From assembly GCA_033439795.1 (NCBI GenBank), contig JAUTDP010000002.1, positions 5,146,001 to 5,210,000 of the forward strand: a stretch of DNA of 64,000 nucleotides, written 5' to 3'. Source of the DNA: Sordaria brevicollis. Its lineage: Eukaryota > Ascomycota > Sordariomycetes > Sordariales > Sordariaceae. Positions 9,605 to 21,240 of this stretch are shown here, in pieces (within the stretch, counting starts at the first letter, position 1; every line of letters starts with the position of its first letter). A program made the translations under genes and the position numbers. The notes beneath the pieces are model-generated. The model had not been told where the DNA came from, made no database searches, and worked only from the letters and a program-made list of their open reading frames with translations.

Positions 9605-10299
9605 CTAACGCTCGTTGCGACAAGTTTCCCATAAACACAACACATTCTGCCTCTTCAACGACTGCACATTTCGGCACATTTCGGCACATTTCAGCGGAGG
9701 ATCTTAAAAGGACATGGAGGATACCGGTTATGGTCTAGGAAACGGTAATTAAGCACAGCAAGGAGTTCAGAAGTTCGGCTTCATGGTCTTTATTTCAGCA
9801 TCAGGGATAGACTAAACTAGCTCACGGACGGGAGGAATCACAGGGAAATAGCAGCAAGGATATGATGATATTAGCTTCTGCAGATGGAATTAGAGAAAAA
9901 GGATTCACTTCCACATACTTCGTTCTCAATATGCACTTTTCGTGATGCCTCCCTTTGTTGTAACGCTTATAAAACCAGCTCCCTCGGATCCTACCTATAT
10001 ATCGCCTTTAACCTTCGACACCATTACCACAGACAGTTCATCCTCGGCCATAGCAAGAGGTCACTTCACTCGTGTACATCCAACGAGATATAGAAACCTC
10101 CGGATAAGAGTCAAGAAAGGAGCCCACCTGACCGAGACCACCTACGCTACCTCTACGAAGACGTAGAATCCCCACCTGAGACCTGACGAGACGGACATCA
10201 AGAAATGCAACACCACCAACTGCAGCAAACGGAGTCGGAGTGGGTAACGGGCAACGGAGTGGGCACCAAGTTGATGACACACTTACGTCCCCCAGCGCG

Positions 10300-10412
10300 C
10301 CCACGTCTTGGGACTTGGGGCAGCCAGGACCCGCTCGTCGGCGGTCGGTCAAGATGTTTGGAAGTTCCGGAACATCTTGTACCCTAGCGGTAACAGGAGC
10401 GAGGCTTAAAGC
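10300..10412 (+). pseudogene. Decayed copy E-like remnant 2 (3' end)
   Basis: The DNA from about 10312 to 10412 matches the last 100 bp of copy E: GGCAGCCAGGACCCGCTCGT, GGAACATCTTGTACCC and AGCGGTAACAGGAGCGAGGC followed by a stop, and then the GCGCGTCGACT flank. A 2-3 bp insertion breaks the frame. The preceding 200 bp are too diverged to align by eye. Confidence 0.7.
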
Positions 10413-10702
10413 GCGTCGACTATCGCTCCAAGACCTTCTGCCTAACCCTTACCGGCACAGCCCGACACAGCCCGCCACAGCCTAGCATTCTATGGCTACC
10501 AGAGAGTTGCACTTAAGTTGCCTGTACAGGCTCGACCTTCACGCTTCACGATGAAGGAGAAGAGGCGGAGGAATTGGAAACCACCGTTGGCTGGGGTGAA
10601 CTAACTTCATATGTGACCTACCTACCTGTACTACAAACTCAAGACTACCTGTATTTACCTGCCCTATGATCCTCCTTCTCCCCCTTCTCCCCCTTCTCCC
10701 CC

Positions 10703-13700
10703 TCACCACCCTTCCCCCCCCTTCCCCCTCCCCCTATGACACTCCCCCCTGGGGCTCTTATGCCTCTTCGAATCCTCCCTCTGACAATTCCTCGAACAAT
10801 ACATGACCTCCCTATCTTCACAAACAGGACAAGTAACATTCAACTCCCCACCATCCTTTCTCTTCTTCCTATCACAATTCTTGCACTTGGATGCAACATG
10901 AACCTTTTTACTTATTTTCTTGGACGGAGCCGCAGGAGGGGGAGGTGGTGGTTGGTTATATGGCGGTTGGTTATATGGTGGTGGCGAAGGGAGTAAATCC
11001 CCCGGTACAAACGGCTCTTCGACAAAGGGACATCCGAACGGCGGGGAGATTGCAACCCTGACTAGATGTTTCTTGAGTCTTTGCCAGACATGGGGTAGAA
11101 TACCGGTGCAGAAGTTATCTGCGATGGAGCGGCCGTTTCCGCAGGTGCAGATGATTACCTCGGGTTCTGTCCCAAGGGAATGGGGAGGACGAAGAAGGTA
11201 CTCGCATGTTTGGGCATCATGCTCCCATGTCCGACACCGTTCGACATACGCTGGGAGTAACTCCTTCCATAGCTGGAGTCCTTCGGTGGTGGTGTATAAG
11301 TCTTGGATTGGTGAGTTCATGCTATTGTCATAGTTATGATTATCATGGTCTTCATGTTCGGGGACATGAGTGGAAGGAGACCCTTCATCAGTACCGGCCC
11401 TTGTATCTGCCGCTTCTTGTGGGGAGTAGCAAGAGGCAGTAGTAGCCAACTCCGACTTCGAATTCCACATCCCCTTCAGCTCATCCAGTAACCTCCCCGT
11501 CTCCTCATCATTCGTTGACCTTCTTGTCAGGACCGCTCCATCAAGCAACACGCACCTGTTCGCTATGTCTAGACGAAGGCATGATACGAAGAAAACCATC
11601 TCTAGCACCCATGTTTCCTCATCCCCCTTCTGTTTCTCCGAGGAAGCCGAAACAGAAGATGAAGCAGGAGCTTTTGAACACAATCCAAATACGTTCCGCC
11701 TCCTACCACTCTCCGGTCCTGCCGCCGCAATCCCCAAAATCATGCCGCTTGCCACCATCTTCCAGTGCAGATGTGCTAGCTCACCGGGACTCATCCTGTC
11801 TTGGAAGAAGGAACCCATCGCGCCACTAGGGGGACAGTCCTCTTCCATGTCAGCTTCCCGCTGGGTGACGGTCCTTGCGTGATTAACGAGGTAGAGGTCG
11901 AATGAGGCATGTGCACTGTCTGTTGTTACCGGGAAAGCAGGGGGGTCTTTCAGGATTTTCTCGAGAGAGATGATTGGGAGGTCGTCCAGAGGGATGTACG
12001 GGAGGGAGTAGTTGATTGGCATCAGGATTAGCGTACCGGTGTTGTCTGTGGACTCTGTGCCCGTAGACGAAGACGAAGGAAGGGAAAGGGGCAGGAGGGG
12101 AGGACGGTAAACGGGGTAGACCCATGATGGGAAGGCAATACGCTCTCTGTAACTCTCGGGGGCAATGGTAATGATGGTTAGTGAGAGGATATTATTGTTG
12201 CTGGTGGTGTCTTCCGAACTTTTAGGGACTGTGATATCGACCGGGGTTATGGTTGGGTCGGATAGAAGAGGGAACGAGAAAAGAAATGACGATTCCAGTT
12301 CGGACATCTGTTCGGGGATAAGAATGGACGGAGACAAAGTCTCCTTTAACTTATCTACCTCTACGGTGTCTGTAGTGGGCATATTGTCGTAGTGACGTTC
12401 AATGAGAGCCCCTTTGATGGTGATGAGATATGTACACGGTGATATTGCGCGGTAGTGAACTTTGTATCCACTTGCGAGACGCGTATTCAATTCAGGGCTT
12501 GTGAAGTGGATATGAGCGGTCATGGAGGTGATTCCATCCGTCTCGTTGTCGATGGCGCCCTCGATCGTTGTGCTGGCCTGCAGATCAGGAGGAGGTGGAG
12601 TGGCGGGAAACTCGTGGACATTCGGGGTGCCAGTTAGTCTCGGCAGATATCTAGTAATGACGACCTGATCATAGTTGTGAAGGGGTGTTTCGTATATGGT
12701 GAGTTCCGGTCCAAGACGAAGTCTGTAATGCTCGACGTTCGGTGTCTGTCGAAACTGGATCTTCACCACTGCCTTCTTGGCATCTCGATGAAGAAGCAGC
12801 GACGTCGGAACCATGAAGCTCATCATTAGATCATGGTTTCCTTCCAATCCAGGGGGACGCAAGGTCTGAAATCTGACCCTCGATCCGGGCCCCATCTCGG
12901 GGGGAGTTTTGATCGTTCCATATCCGAGTTGCACCGCGGCGAACCTGTGGCAACTCTTTTCGTCACCCGGCGTAGATTGTATCAAACACTCGACATAGCT
13001 CAACCTTCCAACGCTCAAACTGTCCCTCTCCAACTTGTCTACCACCATTAACTCCTTCCCAGGCACCACCACTGTCACACACATGACCGGCGGAATGTTC
13101 GGCCACTTCCTTAACTGCCAGAGTCTATCCATGCTTTGCACCGAGTTACGGGCGTTGTAGGATGCGGGCCATGCAGCCGGCGTATACACATTGAGCATAT
13201 GCAGCCAGGCCTTAAGCTCCTCAGCGTATTCAACGGCTTGTGGCTTGTTATCGTCCTGAGCTGGTTGTCTTCTCGGTTCCCCTTCAACTAGGCCAAGAAC
13301 AGCCCCGATGGTTGCAGTCCAATTGTCAACTTGCACTCTGCTCTTGATGAACTTGAGAAACGCAGCAAAGCTAGCTGGGGTGTAAAACTTGCGGTTCCTC
13401 TTCCGCTCCACGGCGCCGTGGTCGGTGACATTGTTGTCATCGGAAAGGGTTAAGTGACCCATGGCGACAGATAGGTCTTCGTATTCGTGCCAAAACATCT
13501 TCTTGTACATGTTGTGAATCAAGGCAACCAGATCCTTTTGCTTGAACTTGATTGGATACACTGGCATTGGCAGAGAGGTGGTTGCCACGGACGAGTCGTC
13601 AAAAGCGCATGCCTAATGCGCCATGGGCCGCTTCCACCTGAGCCGTTCGTATGTATGGTACACCCTCGAGGTCTTAGTATCTTTGGGCAAACAGGATCCG

Positions 13701-15467
13701 TCTTTGATCATCTAGTAGGTCATGGAGTCTTGAAATGGTCCGGGGTAGGATGAGGTATTGGTGGAATGTTCCACGCATGATAGCCCGAGAAGAAGGGCGA
13801 CGGTAGGGAGTGGCCCACAAAGTAGGTTGTCGGCTTCTTCTTTGTATGTGCGGTGGTACCGAGTGAGCATCTCAGTGTAGATCGTGGCAGCCATGTTGTT
13901 TTCGAGAAGTGGAGATGTAGCTACGAGCACGTTGAGCGCGCCGAGGTCGTCGATGAGGTTGGAGGTGTCGATGACCATAAAAGATAACGGGGCAGGGTGG
14001 GTTGTAGAGCCGCCGGGTTCGTCCTGGTAATCTTCCCCGTCGAGCTTCAGAGGCACGTAGCTATGCTGGCTACGATACCAACGAGAAAACTGAGCCGAGC
14101 GACTCGCAAGACTTTGCAAGGTGTGTCCGAAAGAAATCGCATCGCCGACGAACCACCTTGTAACCACCCTCTTGTCCGTGAAAGCTTGGCTGAAAGCACG
14201 GCACCAAGTGGTAAACTTTGCCTTCGTAACTGCCAGAAGCTTGTCTTGCACAAAAGCTTCTTCCTTTACACCCCCAAGCTCCGGGTTATCGGTCAATCTC
14301 GTGTATGCCTCCGCCAACGGAAACCCGAGAAGCGGGTTTAGTCCCCAGTGTATTCTCACGCGTTCAGCGTCAGGGGTGACGAACATGGGATTCAAGCGCA
14401 GGCCCTCGTATGTCGAGCGATCCCCAGTGCTAAGGGACATGTCCCCAGCTCCCCAGAACTTTCGATGTAAATTATTCAAATCACGCATATCGGTATGTAC
14501 TGCTGGTGCAACTGATCGTACGGCTGTGTAAACATGCGCTCCACCGGCACTAGTACCATGAAGTCGTTCATCGGCTTGTACCGCTCTGGTAGCAGCGAGA
14601 TCGGCTGCAAACTTGACCCTCAAGTCGTGCATCGTGTTTGTGATGTTTCCGTCGAGCATGGCCCAGCATTGCCAAATTTCGCGAACTTGAGCGACGGAGT
14701 GAGAGTCACAGAAGCGGATTCCTCCATTGCGACCGTATGTACTCCGATGCCAAGCTTCCAGGGAGTCTGAGAGGTTGACCAGCTTGAGAGCTTGAGAGGC
14801 GATGCGTGTAACGAGATGTTGTGCGATGTTGAAGTTGTAATAAATGGGAAAGTAATCGCCGAAGTCGTTGTCGGATGGAGAGTCAACGAGAAGGGTGAGG
14901 AGGAGGATGTTGCGGGCTGATGACAGTAGAGGGGAGGTCAGTAAAGTTTTCCTTCGATGAATGCATCACACTTACCGATAATACTCCGCTCGTTGTCACA
15001 GCAAGTGATATCCAAACGACGACCTTCTGTCTCGGATTCCTCTGTTAGCTCCATTCCATGCAACCTAGATCATGTTCAGACTCACTGTCGCGGGAGATTG
15101 TGAAGAGAATCTTGCGAAGATCTCCACACCCGAGAAGCAAGATGTTGATTGGGTCGTTCTGGAAATGTTCAGTGCCATTGTCTTCCTTGTGATCCTTTTC
15201 ATCCTTGCCCTCCTTCTCTTGCTTCTTTTTGTTATCCTCCTCTTTCGTTTCTGTCCTGGTCGTTTCTTTCTTGACTTGTTCACTCTCCCCGTCTTGATTC
15301 TCATCGTCTTGGTCGTCCTCCTCGTCCCCGTGGCGAGCGTTATGCCAGACTCGAGCGGGTGTGGGAAGCCGAAACGAAGGAGGAATGTCTTGGGTCAAGC
15401 ACACAGCAGGTGTGTCGCCCATGGGGTAACTGTAGCGCAGTACGCCAGTGCCCGCTGGTGTCAACAT
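10703..15467 (-). CDS. DUF4470 and MYND-finger protein, three exons, two in-frame TAGs
   Basis: The likely start is the ATG at 15467 (MLTPAGTGVLRYSYPMGDTP). Exons: 15467-15086, 15041-14976 and 14916-10703. Introns begin GTGAGT and GTAAGT and end AACAG and ATCAG. The N-terminus has DPINILLLGCGDLRKILFTI and, across the introns, RRLDITCCDNERSIIARNIL, the signature of fungal DUF4470 proteins. The C-terminus has a MYND zinc finger: CKNC, CPVC, YCSRNCQ and a final HKSPRGEC. An acidic/basic low-complexity stretch sits near residues 50-100. The summed exons are a multiple of three, about 1,550 codons. Exon 3 contains TAG at 13712-13714 and 13613-13615. The first splits the DUF4470 half from the MYND half. 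MYND fingers bind proline-rich partners; the cellular role is unknown. If the TAGs are not spliced out, it is a pseudogene. Confidence 0.65.
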
Positions 15468-16689
15468 GGTCGATGTTATTGCCGTGAATTTTGAGGCTGT
15501 AGGGGGTTTGTTGCCAGAGCCCAGAGACTTTTGCTTGATGAAGTGGCTTCTGTAAGGTATCTCTAACTGTCGACAGGGAATTTGGGTTAATATTGAAGCA
15601 GAGAAGTTGGGGAGCAGGGTGACTTACGTGGTCTATAAGTACTGTCTGGAAAGCCTCACTTGGCGACAGAGGACCTCTGGATTCATTGATGATGATAAAG
15701 TTCATGTACCACAAGACAGTTTAATGTAGAGGCAGTCTGTCTCCTGGCTTTCCGCTCCTTGAAAGTGCATTGTCAACCTCTGGGCACGGTCATGGACCGT
15801 TTTGGAAGATGGCAGCTTTGGAAGAGGACCGTCTTGGAAGAACATCGCTGAACGTAGCAGGTATCATCTTGGAGGCGCTGCTTGCTGGGGCCAGGTAATC
15901 TGAGGTTGCGGAGGAGGGTTAGGTTCCTTGTATGAGAAGATGAGGATGGAAGCTTCAAGGTTGTTGAAATAGCGGGTGGCACAACGCTGGGGTGGCTTCT
16001 GAAAAAGGCCAGCCCGTATTGCTTTGCGACAAGTGGTCCATCACCCCTAGAGGTAGTTGTCGTGAGAATGGGCGGAGAATTAAAATGTTGGAGAGTGGCG
16101 GAAGATTACAGAGAGGTCGAACAACGAATCAAACAGAACAGAAGGAGCAGGGCTTTGTCTGGCGGACGGACCGATATTTTGGGGGACGGAGTTGGGAAGA
16201 TGTGAGTGTGATTGGGAACAAGATGCGAAAAGGAACTTTTGCTTGCGAGAGACGGACTCCGTCGTTCAAAGAAAGGCACTCGGCCGAAAAAAAGAAGAGG
16301 CAGGCAGAGTGGAATGCACCTTCTACATGAAGTAGATTGCAAGTTTCATGATCATTCTTACTTCTTAGTAAGAGAATTTGCTCGTAACTTCCACTCTGTG
16401 TGATGATAACAAGGGAAGTAGCGACGGGGAGCTTTGTACCGCCTCAGCTAACGAGAGCACGACGGTATCTCAACTAAACCAGGTCAAGCCAAATAAAACC
16501 AGATTCCATTCGTCAATCATCAAAGATATGCGTGGGTATATTGCCTCGTACAAAGAAGAAAAGAAATCGTGACAAAGGAGAAACCGAACCATCCAAACTC
16601 CAGTCGTGTACGCTGCTGATATGTAAAACGCATCCCAAAACATCAAACTCTATCGTGTCGTTTCTTTTCTTGCTCCAGCCTCAAAGTAT
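15468..16689. other. Intergenic region upstream of the DUF4470/MYND gene
   Basis: No gene is recognised. The minus-strand frame at 15340-15714 overlaps exon 1 and lacks recognisable domains. The plus-strand frame at 15992-16330 is lysine/arginine-rich without known features. Confidence 0.45.
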
Positions 16690-17958
16690 TTAGACGGCAC
16701 TCTGTTCCTGCATCTCCTGCGTAGTAGCTGTTCCATCGTTCGACAACGACGGGGCAGCAACCTTTGCCCGCCACTCGGCCTTTTCTCGTCGTAGATCGCG
16801 TCTAACCCAGAAGACGGTAATGATGGTCCAAATAATCGAAAAGATGAGGGGGCTTGCCCAGGCTGTTGCACACCAATCATTAGAATCGTAGCCACTTGAA
16901 AAGGGGTTTCGGGGACGGGGACGGAACATACCAACACCATAAGCAATCTCCTTCGGCACCGTCCAAATCACCACCATAGTCGCCACCCCATCCAGCAACG
17001 CTCCCACCCCCCAAAACCAATTCTGCCTCGCTATCATCTCCCTAAACCTCTTGCTCACCTCATACCTTGCATTAATCGCCTGCCTATACTTTTTTCCTCC
17101 GGCCCCATCCACCGCCACAATATCCTCCACAATCGTCAACACCAACGGCGGCACCCTCCCCCCCTTCGGCACCGAACTAATCCTGCACGGCGCCTTTTTG
17201 TGTTTCTTATTCGCCCACCCGCTCCACAACAACTGAATCCCCATCTGAATAAAAAACAACGGCACCGGCAGCGCCAGCGGTTTTACGAGAGGCTCATGCG
17301 GAATCGACGCCCCGATCAATATCCCCGTCATGTACGTGTACCCGAACGACAGGGTGTGATGCGTGAAATCAAATTTCCAGCGGTCTTTCACCGGGTCGGC
17401 GCCCAGGGGGCGGTACTCGTCTCCGCGGAAAATGTGTTTTAGGCAGCGCAGACCGAACTCGATTCCTGTCACGAGGCCGAAGAAGGCGGTGATGATTGCG
17501 AAGACGATCCCGTGGCGCAGGGTGGTGCCGTACCAGAGGCCGTAAAACAAAGCGATGGGGAGGAGGGAGGATTCGATGACGAGCAGGGAGGAGACGATGA
17601 TCAGCTTCCATTTGTAGTCGAGCACGTTGTAGTTCATGCGCGGCAGGCCGGGGTAGTCGGTTTGGGTGGGGACTTGGTCGAGGGGGACGTGGTCGGCGCC
17701 TGTTACGGGGTTGGGATCGGGGGAGCTGCTGATGGGCATGTTGACTGCTGTTGCCGAAGAGGCGGAGGAGTGAGGTTGTTGTTGTTGGGTGTGCCCGGGA
17801 GGGGCGAGGTTGTGGTCGGTTGTGTGACCATGGGGATGATTGTGTTTGTGGTCGTGTTGTGTTTCGAGTGTTTCTTCCTTCAGTTGCCCCGGTGTTGGGG
17901 AGGCACTGGTCATATCCTCCTTTCTCTCGAGCTCGTACGACGAGGGTTTGTCGGCCAT
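16690..17958 (-). CDS. Multi-pass membrane protein with His-rich N-terminus
   Basis: The start is the ATG at 17958 (MADKPSSYELERKEDM). The frame is open for 422 codons, but 16931-16863 looks like a 69-bp in-frame intron (GTATGT...TTCTAAT...CAACAG). Its removal joins KEIAYGV to AWASPLIF and leaves 399 residues. The N-terminal 110 residues are hydrophilic and contain a histidine cluster (HDHKHNHPHGHTTDH) and Q/S/P-rich sequence. Then come about six hydrophobic segments, including KLIIVSSLLVIESSLLPIAL, GIVFAIITAFFGLVTGIEFG, LALPVPLFFIQMGIQLLW and LIFSIIWTIITVFWV. The overall pattern is of an uncharacterised fungal integral membrane family; I do not recognise a transporter signature. The His cluster could bind metal (inference). 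Confidence 0.82.
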   Translation of the reverse strand: MADKPSSYELERKEDMTSASPTPGQLKEETLETQHDHKHNHPHGHTTDHNLAPPGHTQQQQPHSSASSATAVNMPISSSPDPNPVTGADHVPLDQVPTQTDYPGLPRMNYNVLDYKWKLIIVSSLLVIESSLLPIALFYGLWYGTTLRHGIVFAIITAFFGLVTGIEFGLRCLKHIFRGDEYRPLGADPVKDRWKFDFTHHTLSFGYTYMTGILIGASIPHEPLVKPLALPVPLFFIQMGIQLLWSGWANKKHKKAPCRISSVPKGGRVPPLVLTIVEDIVAVDGAGGKKYRQAINARYEVSKRFREMIARQNWFWGVGALLDGVATMVVIWTVPKEIAYGVGMFRPRPRNPFSSGYDSNDWCATAWASPLIFSIIWTIITVFWVRRDLRREKAEWRAKVAAPSLSNDGTATTQEMQEQSAV

Positions 17959-20045
17959 CGGGGGTTGTCGAGGTCAATATCGGGAGGATATGTCGAGTGC
18001 GTTTGCTGATGGAGGGTAGCTGTTTGTAGGTAGGTCTGTATTTGCAAGCAGGATGGATGGTCGATCGGCGTGAATGTCCTTCGCTTAGGTGAAAATGTTA
18101 AAAAGGGGAGAAAGGAGGAAAAGAGATGAATCGAGTAAAGTACAAAAATGAAGGAGGAAAACAAAAAGAAGAAGAAGAAGAAGAGGGCATCAGCATGATG
18201 ATTGCATTTCTGTGCCCTTCCTGATAGCGATGCCCTGTAGGTAGAATAGGTAATGCCGAGAAGTCCTCTCTACGAATGGCTGCATGGAATCCCGTATCCA
18301 AACAACAAGCCCAAATCACAAAAAGTGACGAAAAGAGCAAAGCAAGACGTCGGATTGTTGCCCTGGCCATGACGTTACTCCAGCTTCTGATTGGTGCAGC
18401 GACAACTGAACGGGAAGTCCAGAAAAGACACGGCCTGGGGTGCTCTGGGCTTGCGTCAGATGCTATGATGTCATCGTTCGTTGTTCCAGAACGCCGTGAC
18501 GCTCCACCGCTTCAGCCTCTTAGGGCGCTAAAAGACTCCCCCTGTGGCCCCCAACCGTCCCCGCTAAGGGTCCCTTAATGCAGCAGTCACCCCACCATTA
18601 CCGGCAGTGGCAAACTCTAACAGGGAAGGGTTGACTAGTAACAATCCTTAGCAACGGGTGCCTTCACCACAGTGAAAGGTTGTTAGGGACAGCGGAGTTA
18701 AGCATCGCGATTGATAGCGGATCCGCTACAAGCTTTCCGCGACGTTTCAACGACACGTCTTTTCGGATTAACAAAACACATCACCGACGGACACTCCTCA
18801 CCTTGAACGTCTCCATCACTTTCAAAATAATGCGAGGTGTGCTTAACCATTTATCCCTTGCTGGCATATCGTTCTATATGCCATTGAGAATGACCTGCAT
18901 TTCGGGTTTCCTTTGACACCAAAGCCATAATCTTCACCTTGTTTGCTCGGGGATATTCTCACCTCACGTTACACGCCCGCTGACGATCACCGGCCTTGGT
19001 CCGAAGTCATCCTGGGCACACGCCATTTATCGACGATGATCCGTTAAAGCAATCAAGGGTCTTGAAACTCAACCTCTGTCGTCGGTCGAACGCCCTCATG
19101 TTGTGGTTTGAAGGATCGTGAACCCTAACCCGATGTCCGATGTGGTGCCGTCGCTCTTGCCCTCTCGGATGCCTACATCTTACTGCAGTAAAAAAATTCG
19201 AGGCGAGAGAAGGAATGGTAAGAGGGATGAAGTGGAACTCGGAGATTGGAAGGCATCTTCGACTGCAGTTTGAAATCTTTTTCTTCGCCAATTCATCTCA
19301 CCGTCTGCCGTCTCTTTTCTCTCCTCTTCGCTCGCCAGTAATGCGATCACCAAGAACGCGCCCTTCAACTCGCTCGCTTCCACTCACATTGCAACATCTT
19401 TGTGAGATTTCTCTCAGAAAGACTTTCCTGGCGTTTCTTGACCTTCGAAAGTTAGCCGGCTACATCCTTGGTCATTTACTCCTTCATGTCCTTGACTTTG
19501 ACTCTTCCCTACACAAGTTGCTCGATGTGGTCACCAAAGGGGCATGCCACTCAGCACGTCGTTCCCGACCCATCATTCGGCCGAGGGAACAAGGAGAAGC
19601 CCGGATATGACACCAAGGTCTCCCAGTCACAGTTTCGCACGATACAAAACGTGTTTGGGCGATACAAGTTGACAAGTTGACACCCGCGCAGGGCAAACAT
19701 GGCAATACCGCGCAAGATGTCATACCAAGCACAGGTGTCGACGGCTTGGACAGGACAGCGAAGGGTGGTGACCCCTAAACTGACAATTGACAGAAAGTAC
19801 TCACAATAGGCCTTTTCAAGTCGGGTTGACGCGGCAACTGTCATTGAAAGGTGTCTTGTTAGATTGACTCGTGAGACTCATATTGGAAACACGGATGTGA
19901 TAGTCTTTGGATATAAAGGCAAGTGTCTTCCTCCTCAGATACCCATCCCGCTGTCGTCAATGGAGTCACTCCTCTTCATATCACAGGCAAAGGCAGTCAC
20001 GACATCCATTATATCCAGCCCAGAAGCCCCAGCACATCAGCAACC
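17959..20045. other. Large intergenic region
   Basis: There is no convincing gene. Frames such as 19140-19610 lack domains or a signal peptide. The first 200 bp include a purine run (AAGAAGAAG near 18165), probably the 5' UTR of the membrane protein gene. A TATAAAG box at 19912-19918 serves the gene at 20046. Confidence 0.5.
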
Positions 20046-20738
20046 ATGCACCTAGCTACTCTCCACCTCTTCAACATCTTCCTCCTCCTCCCCCTGGTAT
20101 CAGCCCTTGCCATTTTCCCACGATCACCCACCAACAAAGAGCCAACCCACAAACACAACCCACGCTTCAACCACGGCCCCGTCCCCATGGCCAAAATCTA
20201 CTGCGCCCCCGAACCAGACACCCCAACCTCCCCATCCGTAAACGCCACCCAACGCGCCTACGACGCTCTCTCCGCCATGTCCCTGCTCGGAATCCACTGC
20301 CAATACAGCAGCCTTTCCGTCCCCGGGTTAGGCTATAACGGCTCCTCATCAAAGCTCGACGCTCGCGCCATCATGAACGGTCACGAACACCGCGTTTTAT
20401 CCCTCGGCCCACTATCCAAATCCGCCGTGGTCTTTGGCAGCGTCAGAGCCTACGTGTGCAGTTACGCCCAGGGAGCCGGGTCGCTGGCTTCTACGTGCGA
20501 TATCACGGAGGTGCAGGCTGCTTATAGGATGATTGAGGCTGGGTGTGGGAGTAAGTTGAATACTGTGGGGATGGAGGGACCGGAGTCGGAGGGCGGACCG
20601 GACCCCGGGAGGAATAGTGTGGTGGGCGGGGTGTGGAAGAGTTGGGATGAGATGAAGGAGTATGGGTTTATGGATGTGGGTGATCAGAGGGAGTGGTGTG
20701 TGGGGACTTATTGGGGTGGGGAGGATAATCTTGGTTGA
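20046..20738 (+). CDS. Secreted cysteine-containing protein, effector-like
   Basis: The start is the ATG at 20046 (CAACCATGC), 130 bp after a TATAAAG box. The in-frame ATG-like start at 19923 would precede the signal peptide. It has 230 residues, with signal peptide MHLATLHLFNIFLLLPLVSA. The mature protein has six cysteines in motifs IYCAPEP, HCQYS, YVCSYAQG, STCDI, AGCGS and EWCVG. The second half, with YVC..., a C-DI...A...IE.GCG stretch and W-SWDEMKEYGF, loosely resembles the Hce2/Ecp2 effector domain of fungal secreted proteins; this is a resemblance noted by eye only. No catalytic motif is visible. It is probably extracellular. The coding sequence moves from C-rich to G-rich across its length. 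Confidence 0.78.
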   Translation: MHLATLHLFNIFLLLPLVSALAIFPRSPTNKEPTHKHNPRFNHGPVPMAKIYCAPEPDTPTSPSVNATQRAYDALSAMSLLGIHCQYSSLSVPGLGYNGSSSKLDARAIMNGHEHRVLSLGPLSKSAVVFGSVRAYVCSYAQGAGSLASTCDITEVQAAYRMIEAGCGSKLNTVGMEGPESEGGPDPGRNSVVGGVWKSWDEMKEYGFMDVGDQREWCVGTYWGGEDNLG

Positions 20739-20959
20739 GGGAAGGGGGGGTGGGTTGTGAGACAACTTGACAAGAATTCGCAAAAAGGTTGAAAGGGACA
20801 GTCTGGGTCAAGTCGCAGTACGGGTCATTGGGGTCAAGCTTCGCGAGCTGCTGGTATTCTGCCCTAGGTGAAATGAAGACTGGATGTGATTTGTCATTAC
20901 ATCACATTTTGGCTCGCGGTGTAGATTCAGTGGTCTCGTCGCGTATCGTTACTCCTCGT

Positions 20960-21240
20960 CTTTATCTCCAACGGCCCGGGGGAATAATGCCGAACAATCG
21001 TCTATTGCCCCCTCGTTCATCCTGTTCAAGTTGGCAGTTCGGTCATCACCTTCTGTATATTCTTCTTCTTTGTCAAGACGGCCCGGGGAACAGCATCGAA
21101 CAGGCCGTCACTCTCAACTCGTTCGGTGTTCGAGATGTAAAATCGGGTATCACTTGCTATATCTCCAGTTTCTTTGTCCCGAACGGGCCGGGAGGTTGTC
21201 CCGGAAAAGCCGTCGTGTTCAACTCGTTCCTGACCCTTCA
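20960..21240 (+). repeat. Imperfect tandem repeats of about 110 bp
   Basis: A unit containing ACGGCCCGGGG (21079), then a CGTCACTCTCAACTCGTTC-like end, recurs as ACGGGCCGGGAGG (21184) with GCCGTCGTGTTCAACTCGTTC, and in weaker form as ACGGCCCGGGGGAATAATGC (20971). One plus-strand frame reads through two units (GPGNSIEQAVTLNSF and GPGGCPGKAVVFNSF), so this may be a remnant of a repeat-containing secreted protein. No gene is called. Confidence 0.5.
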
